DNA of 64,000 bases from UBA5859 sp041940025 (GTDB taxonomy: Bacteria > Pseudomonadota > Gammaproteobacteria > UBA5859), in NCBI GenBank assembly GCA_041940025.1, contig JBGTSY010000002.1, positions 248,001 to 312,000 on the forward strand, written 5' to 3'. The notes beneath the pieces were generated by a model that saw only the letters and a list, made by a program, of their open reading frames with translations, did not search any database and was not told the DNA's origin. Made by a program: the position numbers and the translations under genes. Positions 1 to 7,897 of the stretch are shown here, piece after piece (within the stretch, counting starts at the first letter, position 1; each line of letters opens with the position of its first letter).

Positions 1-423
1 GTAGGCTTGCTCTTGGTGTTGAAAAAAACTTCCCTGGGTTTGCAAGTGCGCGCCGTGTCGCAAAATAGAGAGATGGCAAAAGCGATGGGGATCCGCACCG
101 AATGGGTAGACGCATTGACCTTTGGTCTGGGATCGGGAATTGCCGGCGTAGCGGGCGTGGCACTGAGTCAGCTTACAAATGTAGGCCCCAATTTGGGACA
201 GAGTTATATTATCGACTCTTTCATGGTAGTGGTGTTCGGGGGCGTGGGTAATTTATGGGGAACCTTAGTGGGCGCCATGTCTTTGGGCGTGTTAAATAAG
301 TTTATTGAGCCATTTTCTGGTGCTGTACTCGCTAAGATTGTGGTGTTAGTTTTTATTATATTATTCATTCAACGAAGACCCCGAGGATTATTCCCCCAGC
401 AGGGTCGAGCGGCAGAGAACTAA
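1..423 (+). CDS. urtB: Urea ABC transporter permease UrtB (3' end only)
   Basis: This is the last 140 or so residues of an inner-membrane permease of the branched-chain amino acid/urea type. The reading frame is open to the left window edge, so the real start lies outside. The visible part has the family's cytoplasmic loop (RAVSQNREMAKAMGI), then a Gly-rich stretch (FGGVGNLWGTLVGA) and a last membrane helix ending in a basic tail (QRRPRGLFP). UrtB and UrtC together form the channel of the urea importer. The gene is followed after 3 bp by urtC and then urtD and urtE, the usual urtABCDE order, which is the main reason for choosing urea over branched-chain amino acids as substrate. Confidence 0.9.
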   Translation, partial: VGLLLVLKKTSLGLQVRAVSQNREMAKAMGIRTEWVDALTFGLGSGIAGVAGVALSQLTNVGPNLGQSYIIDSFMVVVFGGVGNLWGTLVGAMSLGVLNKFIEPFSGAVLAKIVVLVFIILFIQRRPRGLFPQQGRAAEN

Positions 424-426
424 GCT

Positions 427-1545
427 ATGTTTTTTCAGTGGGTGTTACCAGGCCTGTTAAAAGAGGATAAAGGTGGACAATGGTTAGTTGTGCTTCTTTT
501 GGTGATGATGTTCGTCGTGCCTGTTTTAAATCTAGCGGTGACTGAAGACTCGGCATTTCATGTTTCTACCTATTGGATGACGCTATTGGGTAAATATTTA
601 GCCTTTGCCTTGTTGGCGGTAGCATTGGATTTAGTCTGGGGTTATTGCGGTATTTTAAGCTTGGGTCATAGCGCGTTTTTTGCCTTAGGTGGCTATGCCA
701 TGGGGATGTATTTGATGCGGCAGATCGGCGACCGCGGTGTCTATGGCGATCCTATCCTGCCTGACTTTATGGTGTTTTTAAATTGGCAGGACTTGCCTTG
801 GTATTGGTATGGGTTTGATCATTTTCCGTTTGCGTTGTTAATGGTGTTGCTGGTGCCAGGTATATTAGCTTTTGTTTTTGGTTATCTTGCATTTCGTTCT
901 CGCGTCACCGGCGTCTATTTATCTATCATGACACAGGCCCTCACCTTCGCATTAATGTTGGCTTTTTTTCGCAACGAAATGGGATTTGGCGGCAATAATG
1001 GCTTAACAGACTTTAAAGATTTATTAGGTTTTGATTTACAGTCTGACACTACTCGAGCCGGTCTATTTGTGTTATCAGCTTTGGCACTCATGCTTGGTTA
1101 TCTCGCCTGTCGATATGTGACCCAATCCAAATTGGGGCGAGTGGTGATTGCCATTCGTGATGCGGAAGACAGAACGCGCTTCTTGGGTTACCAAACCGAA
1201 AGCTATAAGTTGTGGATATTTACTTTTTCTGCCATGTTGTCGGGTATTGCAGGTGCTTTATATGTGCCACAGGTGGGAATCATCAATCCTGGGGAATTCT
1301 CTCCCTTAAATTCCATAGAACTAGTTGTTTGGGTAGCGGTCGGTGGACGCGGCACGCTCTACGGGGCGGTAATAGGCGCGTTTTTGGTGAATTACGCGAA
1401 GACGTTATTTACCGCTGAGTTTCCCGAGTATTGGTTGTTTGTGTTGGGAGGTCTGTTTGTGGTGGTGACCGTATGGTTTCCAGATGGCATCACAGGTTTA
1501 CTTCGAAAGCGTTTCCCCGTTTTAGCGGGAAGTGAAAGCAGATGA
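427..1545 (+). CDS. urtC: Urea ABC transporter permease UrtC
   Basis: Second permease subunit of the urea importer, 372 residues, about the normal length. It is very hydrophobic, with a LivM-type core: the segments GYCGILSLGHSAFFALGGYA near residues 75-95 and VAVGGRGTLYGAVIGA near 303-318 are hallmarks of branched-chain/urea permeases. The central motif RDAEDRTRFLGY is the cytoplasmic loop that contacts the ATPases. The ATG at 427 follows the urtB stop by 3 bp. The stop overlaps the urtD start (ATGA), which implies translational coupling within one operon. Confidence 0.93.
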   Translation: MFFQWVLPGLLKEDKGGQWLVVLLLVMMFVVPVLNLAVTEDSAFHVSTYWMTLLGKYLAFALLAVALDLVWGYCGILSLGHSAFFALGGYAMGMYLMRQIGDRGVYGDPILPDFMVFLNWQDLPWYWYGFDHFPFALLMVLLVPGILAFVFGYLAFRSRVTGVYLSIMTQALTFALMLAFFRNEMGFGGNNGLTDFKDLLGFDLQSDTTRAGLFVLSALALMLGYLACRYVTQSKLGRVVIAIRDAEDRTRFLGYQTESYKLWIFTFSAMLSGIAGALYVPQVGIINPGEFSPLNSIELVVWVAVGGRGTLYGAVIGAFLVNYAKTLFTAEFPEYWLFVLGGLFVVVTVWFPDGITGLLRKRFPVLAGSESR

Positions 1546-2411
1546 ACAACCGTGAACGTTGGCAAAATTTAGTTCGACGTGATCGAGTGTTTGATTTTGT
1601 TGCAGAAGGGCGTTTCCCATTGATGCAAGGCCGTCACCCAGTGATAGAGGGAGAGCTGGATCTATCTCACGGCACTATCCTCTATCTGGACGATGTCACC
1701 GTTAGTTTTGACGGATTCAAAGCCTTAAACAAGTTAAATTTACAGATTGATGCGGGTGAACTCCGTTGTATCATTGGGCCCAATGGCGCCGGCAAAACCA
1801 CCATGATGGATGTCATCACGGGTAAAACTCGACCTGATGAAGGCAAGGTATTTTTTGGTCAAACTATTGATTTAACTCGTCGCCAAGAACATGAGATCGC
1901 TTCTATTGGCATCGGAAGAAAATTTCAAAAGCCAACTATTTTTCCGGAGCATTCAGTCTTTGACAATTTAGAGTTGGCGATGAAAGCACGCAAAGACGTG
2001 TGGAACAGTTTGCGTCTAAAACTCACTTCAGAAGATTTAGATTACATAGACAAGGTGTTGTTTAACATTGGCCTCCAAGATGAGGTCAATCGGTTAGCGG
2101 GTCTATTGTCTCACGGGCAAAAACAGTGGTTAGAAATTGGCATGTTGCTGATGCAGGGCCCAAAGCTGTTATTGGTGGATGAGCCGGTTGCCGGTATGAC
2201 CCCGCAAGAAGTAGAGCGAACCGGGGAAATGCTAGTCTCATTGGCTGGTGAGCAGTCTGTGGTAGTGGTGGAGCATGACATGGCGTTCGTACGTTCCATT
2301 GCCAATAAGGTCACCGTACTGCATGAAGGCAGTGTGCTCGCCGAGGGCAATATGGATAAGATCCAGTCTGATCCCAAAGTCATTGAAGTTTATTTGGGAG
2401 GTGGGGATTGA
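1542..2411 (+). CDS. urtD: Urea ABC transporter ATP-binding protein UrtD
   Basis: ATPase subunit of 289 residues. Walker A is GPNGAGKTT at residues 79-87, the signature region reads LSHGQKQWLEIG, Walker B is LLLVDEP, and the switch His is in VVVEHDMAF. It belongs to the LivG/UrtD branch, in which the signature is slightly relaxed (LSHGQ rather than LSGGQ). A 45-residue N-terminal extension before the ABC fold is seen in many UrtD proteins. The gene overlaps urtC by 4 bp and urtE by 4 bp. Confidence 0.93.
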   Translation: MNNRERWQNLVRRDRVFDFVAEGRFPLMQGRHPVIEGELDLSHGTILYLDDVTVSFDGFKALNKLNLQIDAGELRCIIGPNGAGKTTMMDVITGKTRPDEGKVFFGQTIDLTRRQEHEIASIGIGRKFQKPTIFPEHSVFDNLELAMKARKDVWNSLRLKLTSEDLDYIDKVLFNIGLQDEVNRLAGLLSHGQKQWLEIGMLLMQGPKLLLVDEPVAGMTPQEVERTGEMLVSLAGEQSVVVVEHDMAFVRSIANKVTVLHEGSVLAEGNMDKIQSDPKVIEVYLGGGD

Positions 2412-3109
2412 GCACATTGCGAATTGATAACCTGAATCAATTCTACGGTGGTAGTCATATCCTTTGGGATCTCTCTCTGGATGTTCAGCCGGGAGATTGT
2501 GCGTGCATCATGGGTCGCAATGGTGTCGGCAAAACCACCTTGTTGAAGGTTATCATGGGATTGATTCCGGCACGATCCGGTGACATTCATTTTCAACAGA
2601 CAGATCTACTGAAGCAAAATGCCTCTGATCGCGCACGGCTCGGTATCGGTTACGTGCCTCAGGGTAGAGAAATTTTCAGTCAGTTAACCGTTCAGGAGAA
2701 TTTAGAAATAGGATTGACCACCGGTAGAAGTCGTCATAGTCACATCCCGGAATCTATTTACGAACTCTTTCCCGTATTGCGAGAGATGCTGCATCGTCGG
2801 GGCGGGGATCTGTCTGGCGGGCAACAGCAACAATTAGCCATCGCCCGCGCTTTGGTGCTTGAACCCAGCTTGTTAATACTGGATGAACCGACGGAAGGGA
2901 TTCAACCGAACATAGTCAAGCAGATTGGTGATGTGATCACGCGCTTAAATCGAGAACAAAATATGACAGTACTCTTAGTCGAACAAAAGCTCTCCTTTGC
3001 TCGTCGTGTGGCGCGAAGTTTCTCAATCCTGGAAAAAGGTAGTGTGGTGGCTTCTGATCAGATTGAAAATTTAAGTGACAGCCTCGTGAAACAGTACCTG
3101 TCCGTTTAA
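2408..3109 (+). CDS. urtE: Urea ABC transporter ATP-binding protein UrtE
   Basis: Second ATPase subunit, 233 residues, LivF/UrtE type. It has Walker A GRNGVGKTT, an early QFYGGSHILWD motif typical of UrtE, signature LSGGQQQQLAIARAL and Walker B LLILDEPTEGIQP. The start is a TTG that overlaps the urtD stop (TTGA). An ATG start would lose the first beta strand, so TTG is the better choice. It is the last gene of the urea operon; no clear intrinsic terminator is visible in the next 150 bp. Confidence 0.92.
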   Translation: MSTLRIDNLNQFYGGSHILWDLSLDVQPGDCACIMGRNGVGKTTLLKVIMGLIPARSGDIHFQQTDLLKQNASDRARLGIGYVPQGREIFSQLTVQENLEIGLTTGRSRHSHIPESIYELFPVLREMLHRRGGDLSGGQQQQLAIARALVLEPSLLILDEPTEGIQPNIVKQIGDVITRLNREQNMTVLLVEQKLSFARRVARSFSILEKGSVVASDQIENLSDSLVKQYLSV

Positions 3110-3455
3110 TCAGCTCTTAAGGTCAACTGAACTAAGTCAGTCGTAGAATGCTAGACTTTGGCGGATTAGCCGACTAAGAGCAAGATCTCTTCTTTAACAG
3201 GGGATTGAAATTTTAATACCCCATTGGATCCGTCATTCAGTGGCTATTGAACGTGGCTATAGGAGCGGCACTCTAAGGGAATTTTCACTAATATTTTTCC
3301 ACACGAACAAGTTCTTTATTCACAGTGACATGCGAAATCCAAATCTTAGCTCAGTAGATTCAGGAGTGCGCCGAATCAAGGGAATGTATCACCTCTTGTC
3401 CGATCAATCATGCGCCTCATTCGGCAGTTGAGATGGATCAAGCAAAATCCGGTGA
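3110..3455. other. Intergenic region between urtE and the broken barrel gene
   Basis: This 346-bp gap separates convergent units: the urea operon reads in from the left and the barrel pseudogene reads in from the right. A 63-codon plus-strand frame exists here but has no ribosome site and no recognisable protein, so I do not call it. I see no strong terminator hairpin with a T-run. Confidence 0.5.
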
Positions 3456-4596
3456 TTAAAACACCATATTGACAGCGAGGTTTATCATATTGACTTCGTC
3501 ATCCAAAGTCACTCCACTGGTTGGGAACACATCATACAAGCCCACAGCAAATGGATCCTGGCCAGCCTTATCGATTTTAGATTGTGCGACTTCTACTTTC
3601 AAAGATGTTGCCGGGGTTAGTGTCCTCTTAACCCCAATAATCAGACTTTTCTGCTCGTTATCGATACCAACGGCGACGCTTTCAGTAATATTGGCGACAC
3701 TGTAAGTCACATGAGGTAGATATTTGCCAAGTTTATAGCCGAAAGTCACAAACCAGTTTAGATTGGTATCACTTTGTTCTACTTCTCGCTCTCCGGCTTC
3801 AGCGATTATCAGCATTCGTTCGCTATCATACTTGATACCGAAAGTGGTGAAGACAGACTGGGACTCAATAATGCCCCCAGGATAGAGCGTTGCGAAGGAC
3901 GCAAATGTTGGATCTGAAAGAGACGCACTAAAATCTAAAAATGTTTTGTAAGCATCATGATAGCTATATCTTATTTTGAGATTATCGATGAAAATGTTCA
4001 ATTCTAATCCCACCATACTCAGTTCGATTAGATAGTCTAACCCAGTCGCAGTGATGGATTCTTCTGGATTTTCACCACCGTAAATTAAGAAGTCGTAATC
4101 AAACCATTCTCTGGAACCACGAAATTTCAATTTCAAACCATTCACAGTAGTAAAAGGAATATTATTAAACCCATACAGCTCTTCTGGCGGTCGGATCCAG
4201 GGGTAGGTAATGCCGATATCATAGGTCTCAGAAATCATAGGTCTCAGAAATCATAAACATGGGCGCGCGAACCTTACCCACTTGAAACTCAAAATTATCC
4301 GTCAGCCGGGCACCAATGTAAGCCCACTCGGCATTCACTTTCCAACTTCTATTCCCTCGTGCTAGCAGTTGCGCGACAAATTGAAACGGGCCGTCTGATG
4401 GCTTAAAGGTTGTTTGGATACCAATTAATGATAGATCGCTAAAATTCAGTTCATCATCCACACCCATGAATGAGACTTCGTTGTCAGATTGTGAAAATCC
4501 TGCAGTGAGAAAGCCATTGTGGTTGATACTGCGTGCGTGGCTTGGGTTCAGGCCAATTATAAGTAACAAAGAGGCGAAAACTAGTTTAAATCTCAT
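3456..4596 (-). pseudogene. Outer-membrane barrel (porin-like) gene, frameshifted by a 16-bp tandem duplication
   Basis: Two overlapping frames encode one protein. The upstream part starts at the ATG at 4594-4596 (signal peptide MRFKLVFASLLLIIGL...SHA) and reads into a premature stop just after MFMISETYDF. The downstream part repeats MISETYD and continues IGITYPWIRPPEELYG to a C-terminal aromatic residue (NMVF), as in outer-membrane barrels. Removing one copy of the 16-bp unit at 4221-4252 restores a frame of about 374 residues that aligns with the intact neighbour at 5081-6247 (388 residues): both share the NNGF/NHGF start, the WAYVG/WAYIG motif and the PPEE motif. The sense codons look unspoiled otherwise, so the break seems recent, or a reversible slippage event, or an assembly error. 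Confidence 0.85.
4221..4252. repeat. 16-bp perfect tandem duplication
   Basis: The unit ATAGGTCTCAGAAATC occurs twice in direct succession at 4221-4236 and 4237-4252. Sixteen is not a multiple of three, so the duplication shifts the frame of the minus-strand barrel gene. The second copy is followed by ATA, so the unit boundaries can be shifted by a few bases. Confidence 0.95.
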
Positions 4597-4639
4597 CACA
4601 AATTCATCCTTTACTAAACGAACATCCGTTGTTGATCTG

Positions 4640-5068
4640 TTATTTTGCCGTAAATATGACCTTGACCATATTGTCCGCTTGATCACTGTCAATGTAGCCA
4701 ATAGCGTTGGTTTTTGAAGAGACCAACTCTTTGACCGCTTTGTCATTGGCGACGCTATTAGGTGGACTGCCGCCCCCAGTAAAAATGAGTTGCGCCCAGT
4801 ATGCTTTAAGTTGAGAGGGATCTTTATCTACCACTTTGTCATAAAACTCATCACGAGTAGAGGAGCCTTCTGATTGATCCACAGGGTTCATTTTAATGCC
4901 TAGGACTTTACTGGTTTTTCCCAAATAGAGACGTTTTATGCTGTCTGCATCCGCCTGCTGGATGTTGGCATCTGGGTGTACAATGACTGCTACCCCAGCA
5001 GCAACTATGGCGGGTGTGCCTAGAGAGATTAGAAGCGTGGAACCAAGTAATAAGGTATTGAATGTCAT
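4640..5068 (-). CDS. Small periplasmic phosphate-binding-like protein (copy B)
   Basis: A 142-residue protein with a signal peptide and one PBP-like lobe related to PstS-type phosphate-binding proteins, but only half the length of a full PstS. Conserved blocks shared with copy A (6414-6839) are VIVHPD, ADSIKRLYLGKTS, FYDKVV, KAYWAQLIFTGGG(S)PP and NAIGYID. The start ATG at 5066-5068 is preceded by AAGAGGG. It lies 12 bp downstream of the intact barrel gene and 43 bp upstream of the broken one, so it is probably part of a single minus-strand transcript. The ligand is not proven; phosphate is the family default, and a redox- or surface-sensing role is equally possible. Confidence 0.75.
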   Translation of the reverse strand: MTFNTLLLGSTLLISLGTPAIVAAGVAVIVHPDANIQQADADSIKRLYLGKTSKVLGIKMNPVDQSEGSSTRDEFYDKVVDKDPSQLKAYWAQLIFTGGGSPPNSVANDKAVKELVSSKTNAIGYIDSDQADNMVKVIFTAK

Positions 5069-5080
5069 TTCCAGGCCCTC

Positions 5081-6247
5081 TTAAAACACCATGTTAATAG
5101 CAGTGTTGAAAATGAGTACTTCGTCATCCAGTACTGCATTAAAAGGTAGTACGTCGTAGAACCCGGTGTTAAGAGGGGCATCATCCAGTTTTGATTGACC
5201 CACGTCTACTTTAAAGACTACAGCGGGATTGAGATTGATCTTCAAACCTGCCATCACAGTATATTGCGATAAATTTAATATTGCAGGTTCTTTGGTGTCA
5301 TAAGCACTATAGGTGAGATGGGGTGTAAAATTACCTAGTTGGTAGCCTAGGGTTAGGTAGCTCATTTGGAAGTCCACAAGTACAGATCCATCTTTTGTAT
5401 CTACTTGAATCCATTCACCCATCAGCAAAATTTGATTTTTATTGTAGTTTATTCCTGCTGTGACGACTTCCATATCTGAAAAATCTGTCGGAATGGGAAG
5501 CCCCGCTGCGGTGACCTGTGCTATCGCATTCGGATCTGAAGCCAATACCGAAACGGCACTAGCGAAGTCTAGGTCAAAATTGAGTAGTTCATGATACGCG
5601 ACTCGTAATTGTGCTGAATCATTGCCAAGGTTAATAACAGCGCCTCGTGTTTCAAAGCGATCAATGTTAAGTTCAAGCCCAGCAAGGATAGTGCTTACGT
5701 CTTGTGCCTCACCTGCATAGAGTTGAAATGCGAATTCAAGACTCCCCAGGTTAGATTTAAATTTACCTGAGGCTCCGTTAATGGAGGTAAAGGGGACGAA
5801 GTGAACTTCTTCGGGTGGGCGTGCCCAAGGGTAAGCGACGCCAACATGTAGATATTCAGACACGATAAAGAAGGGTACACGAATAGCGCCCATTTTGAGT
5901 TCTAAACTATCATTTGGTTTATATCCCACGTAGGCCCATTCAGCATCCACCTCCCAATTGTTTTTCCCTAAGGCTAACAGTTGCACCACGAACTCAATGG
6001 GGTCATCTGATGGTTGGAAAGTGGTTTGTAAACCGATTAGCGAACCGCGGCTGAAATTGATCTCATCACTAATGCCGCCCATAAAGGGTACTTCGGAGTC
6101 AACCTGACTTAAGGCAGCAGTAATAAAACCATTATTTTTTAGTGATCTTTCCGCATGCACCAGTTGAGGCGAGACAGCGAGCAATAGTGCACTGCATATC
6201 CAGGCTTTGCTTGCATGGAGTCTGGATTGAGTTTTGGTGCTAAGCAT
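5081..6247 (-). CDS. Porin-like outer-membrane barrel protein
   Basis: A 388-residue protein with a signal peptide (ICSALLLAVSPQLVHA), alternating polar/hydrophobic strands throughout and a C-terminal INMVF, the aromatic end expected for BAM-assembled barrels. I see no named family motif, but it is clearly a paralogue of the broken gene at 3456-4596. AAGGAGAAG precedes the ATG at 6245-6247. It sits between two copies of the phosphate-binding-like gene. A plausible role is uptake of an anion or small solute that the periplasmic partners bind; this is inference. Confidence 0.75.
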   Translation of the reverse strand: MLSTKTQSRLHASKAWICSALLLAVSPQLVHAERSLKNNGFITAALSQVDSEVPFMGGISDEINFSRGSLIGLQTTFQPSDDPIEFVVQLLALGKNNWEVDAEWAYVGYKPNDSLELKMGAIRVPFFIVSEYLHVGVAYPWARPPEEVHFVPFTSINGASGKFKSNLGSLEFAFQLYAGEAQDVSTILAGLELNIDRFETRGAVINLGNDSAQLRVAYHELLNFDLDFASAVSVLASDPNAIAQVTAAGLPIPTDFSDMEVVTAGINYNKNQILLMGEWIQVDTKDGSVLVDFQMSYLTLGYQLGNFTPHLTYSAYDTKEPAILNLSQYTVMAGLKINLNPAVVFKVDVGQSKLDDAPLNTGFYDVLPFNAVLDDEVLIFNTAINMVF

Positions 6248-6413
6248 TTAACTTCTCCTTAAAAAAAGCAAAGTTTTTAGTCTCATTATGGATTGCTCTG
6301 TACACGCTATAAGTAGAGAGTACAAGTCTTAATGTACTCAGTTGTAGACCCGCAAGTAGAGTGATTCGGTTAATGATATGAGTATCGATATTCATGTTTG
6401 TTGGTTGATTGGT

Positions 6414-6839
6414 CTATTGACTACTGCGATAGATTACTTTTACGTTAGACGTATCCGCGGAAGCGGAGACATAGCCGATACTGTTTTGTTTCGCGGATAC
6501 CCATTGCACCATAGTCTCGTCGGATCGTTGCGTTGTGGGAGGACTTCCACCACCAGTAAAAATTAGCTGCGCCCAATAGGCCTTTAGTTGCGATGCATCT
6601 TTTCCTACCACTATCTCGTAAAAGGAATCTCGCACCGAATTACCTTCTGGTAGATCCGCTGGAGTGAGACGTACGCTAAGCAGCTGGCTGGTCTTCCCCA
6701 AATAGAGTCGTTTGATGCTATCCGCATCGGCTCCGTTAATGGTTGAATCCGGGTGAACAATCACCACGAATTCTTCTGCCCAAAGACCTCCACTAAAGAG
6801 CATTAAGCTGGACCAAAATAATAAATGCGCTAATTTCAT
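6414..6839 (-). CDS. Small periplasmic phosphate-binding-like protein (copy A)
   Basis: First gene of the tandem cassette. From the ATG at 6837-6839 it encodes 141 residues; a frame extended by eight codons exists, but GGATGC just upstream of the 6839 start favours the shorter form. It has a signal peptide (LLFWSSLMLFSGGLWAEE), then the single PBP-like lobe with VIVHPDS, ADADSIKRLYLGKTS, KAYWAQLIFTGGGSPP and NSIGYV, nearly matching copy B. The leader and the loop after KTS differ most between copies. A 166-bp gap separates it from the barrel gene downstream. Confidence 0.75.
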   Translation of the reverse strand: MKLAHLLFWSSLMLFSGGLWAEEFVVIVHPDSTINGADADSIKRLYLGKTSQLLSVRLTPADLPEGNSVRDSFYEIVVGKDASQLKAYWAQLIFTGGGSPPTTQRSDETMVQWVSAKQNSIGYVSASADTSNVKVIYRSSQ

Positions 6840-6863
6840 TTCATAGCATCCTTTTTCTAACAT

Positions 6864-7897
6864 ATTGTCTTATTAGTTCTGATTCCTAACATTGAATGGT
6901 GTTATTCGTTACAGAAAAAATTGATTTAACGAATTCTCTTGGTGATCTAGCGACCACATGTCTGACGGCGATATCATTTTTAAGATCCATGATTGACCTA
7001 GATGATGAGAGTTTGCGCGAATGCAAAAAGAAAGCTAAGCAGATAACTTGAGTTCAATGACGTAGATATCAATGCTGGCGACGCTGTACTCATTCTTCCT
7101 TCCTTTGAAAAATTCCATACTGGTAAATTCGGTATGGGCGTTTACCCTGCGCATCGACAAGTAGAACCGCTTGTATGTACGACACATCCTAGCAGTCAAA
7201 TTTACGGTGGGCAGTGATTGGATCGGATGAGATCCTGTCCGTCACGCCAAAAACCTGATTCACCCCAAAGATAAGCAATTTAAAAGCCAACTCATCCAAG
7301 ATTCCGGATATGATGATGTTTTGGTGCCTACTCAGAAGGTCTAAACGGTGAACACAGTTAATGAAGGCTTATCGAAAGAATAGACATTTAAACAACATGT
7401 TGTCAAATGAACTTTAATAAGTGCATCTAAATGACTTTGTAACTCAGTACAGCGGTAGATGAATAGAATATTGGCGATAATATCGATTCACTTGGCTCGG
7501 CAGTAAGTGTAACTAAAACGCTAATACAGATTAAATAACAATTGGCTATTCGAAACAGGAGAGTTTAGAAAACGCTTTTTGCCGACGATTAAGAGTAGGC
7601 TATGTGGATTAACGCACTATATTAAAGCGTACCCATCGTGTCGTATGAGTTCTGACACGGACAGGATTTCGCGGAGATGAAATTAACGGATGCACGAACC
7701 CTCGGTTTCAGCACCAATGGGAAGAGTTGAAAATGTTGCCCGATCCAACGCAACCCGCACGTAGATATTTTATTCATTGCCCATTCACTTGATACAAATT
7801 GGGCTGCTCTTGTGGCTCTAATGGTACCCAGCTCTCATCTAACTAACTTTATATCGTCTCCAATGGAGCGCCATATAACTTGTTCAGGCAGAGTCGA
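6864..7897. other. About 1 kb without an intact gene; possible decayed coding remnants
   Basis: No frame over 60 codons is found here. Three short stretches read as reasonable protein in three successive frames on the plus strand: 6899-7051 (50 codons, GTG start, ends KKKAKQIT), 7053-7217 (contains INAGDAVLILPSF and ends SQIYGGQ) and 7237-7344 (ends DVLVPTQKV). This pattern would fit an old gene broken by several small indels, but I could not identify the parent family. The part from 7350 to 7897 shows nothing I can name. Confidence 0.3.

Noticed and set aside
3240..3431. 63-codon plus-strand open frame after urtE
   Set aside because: No ribosome site, no recognisable protein pattern, and it lies in a convergent intergenic gap.
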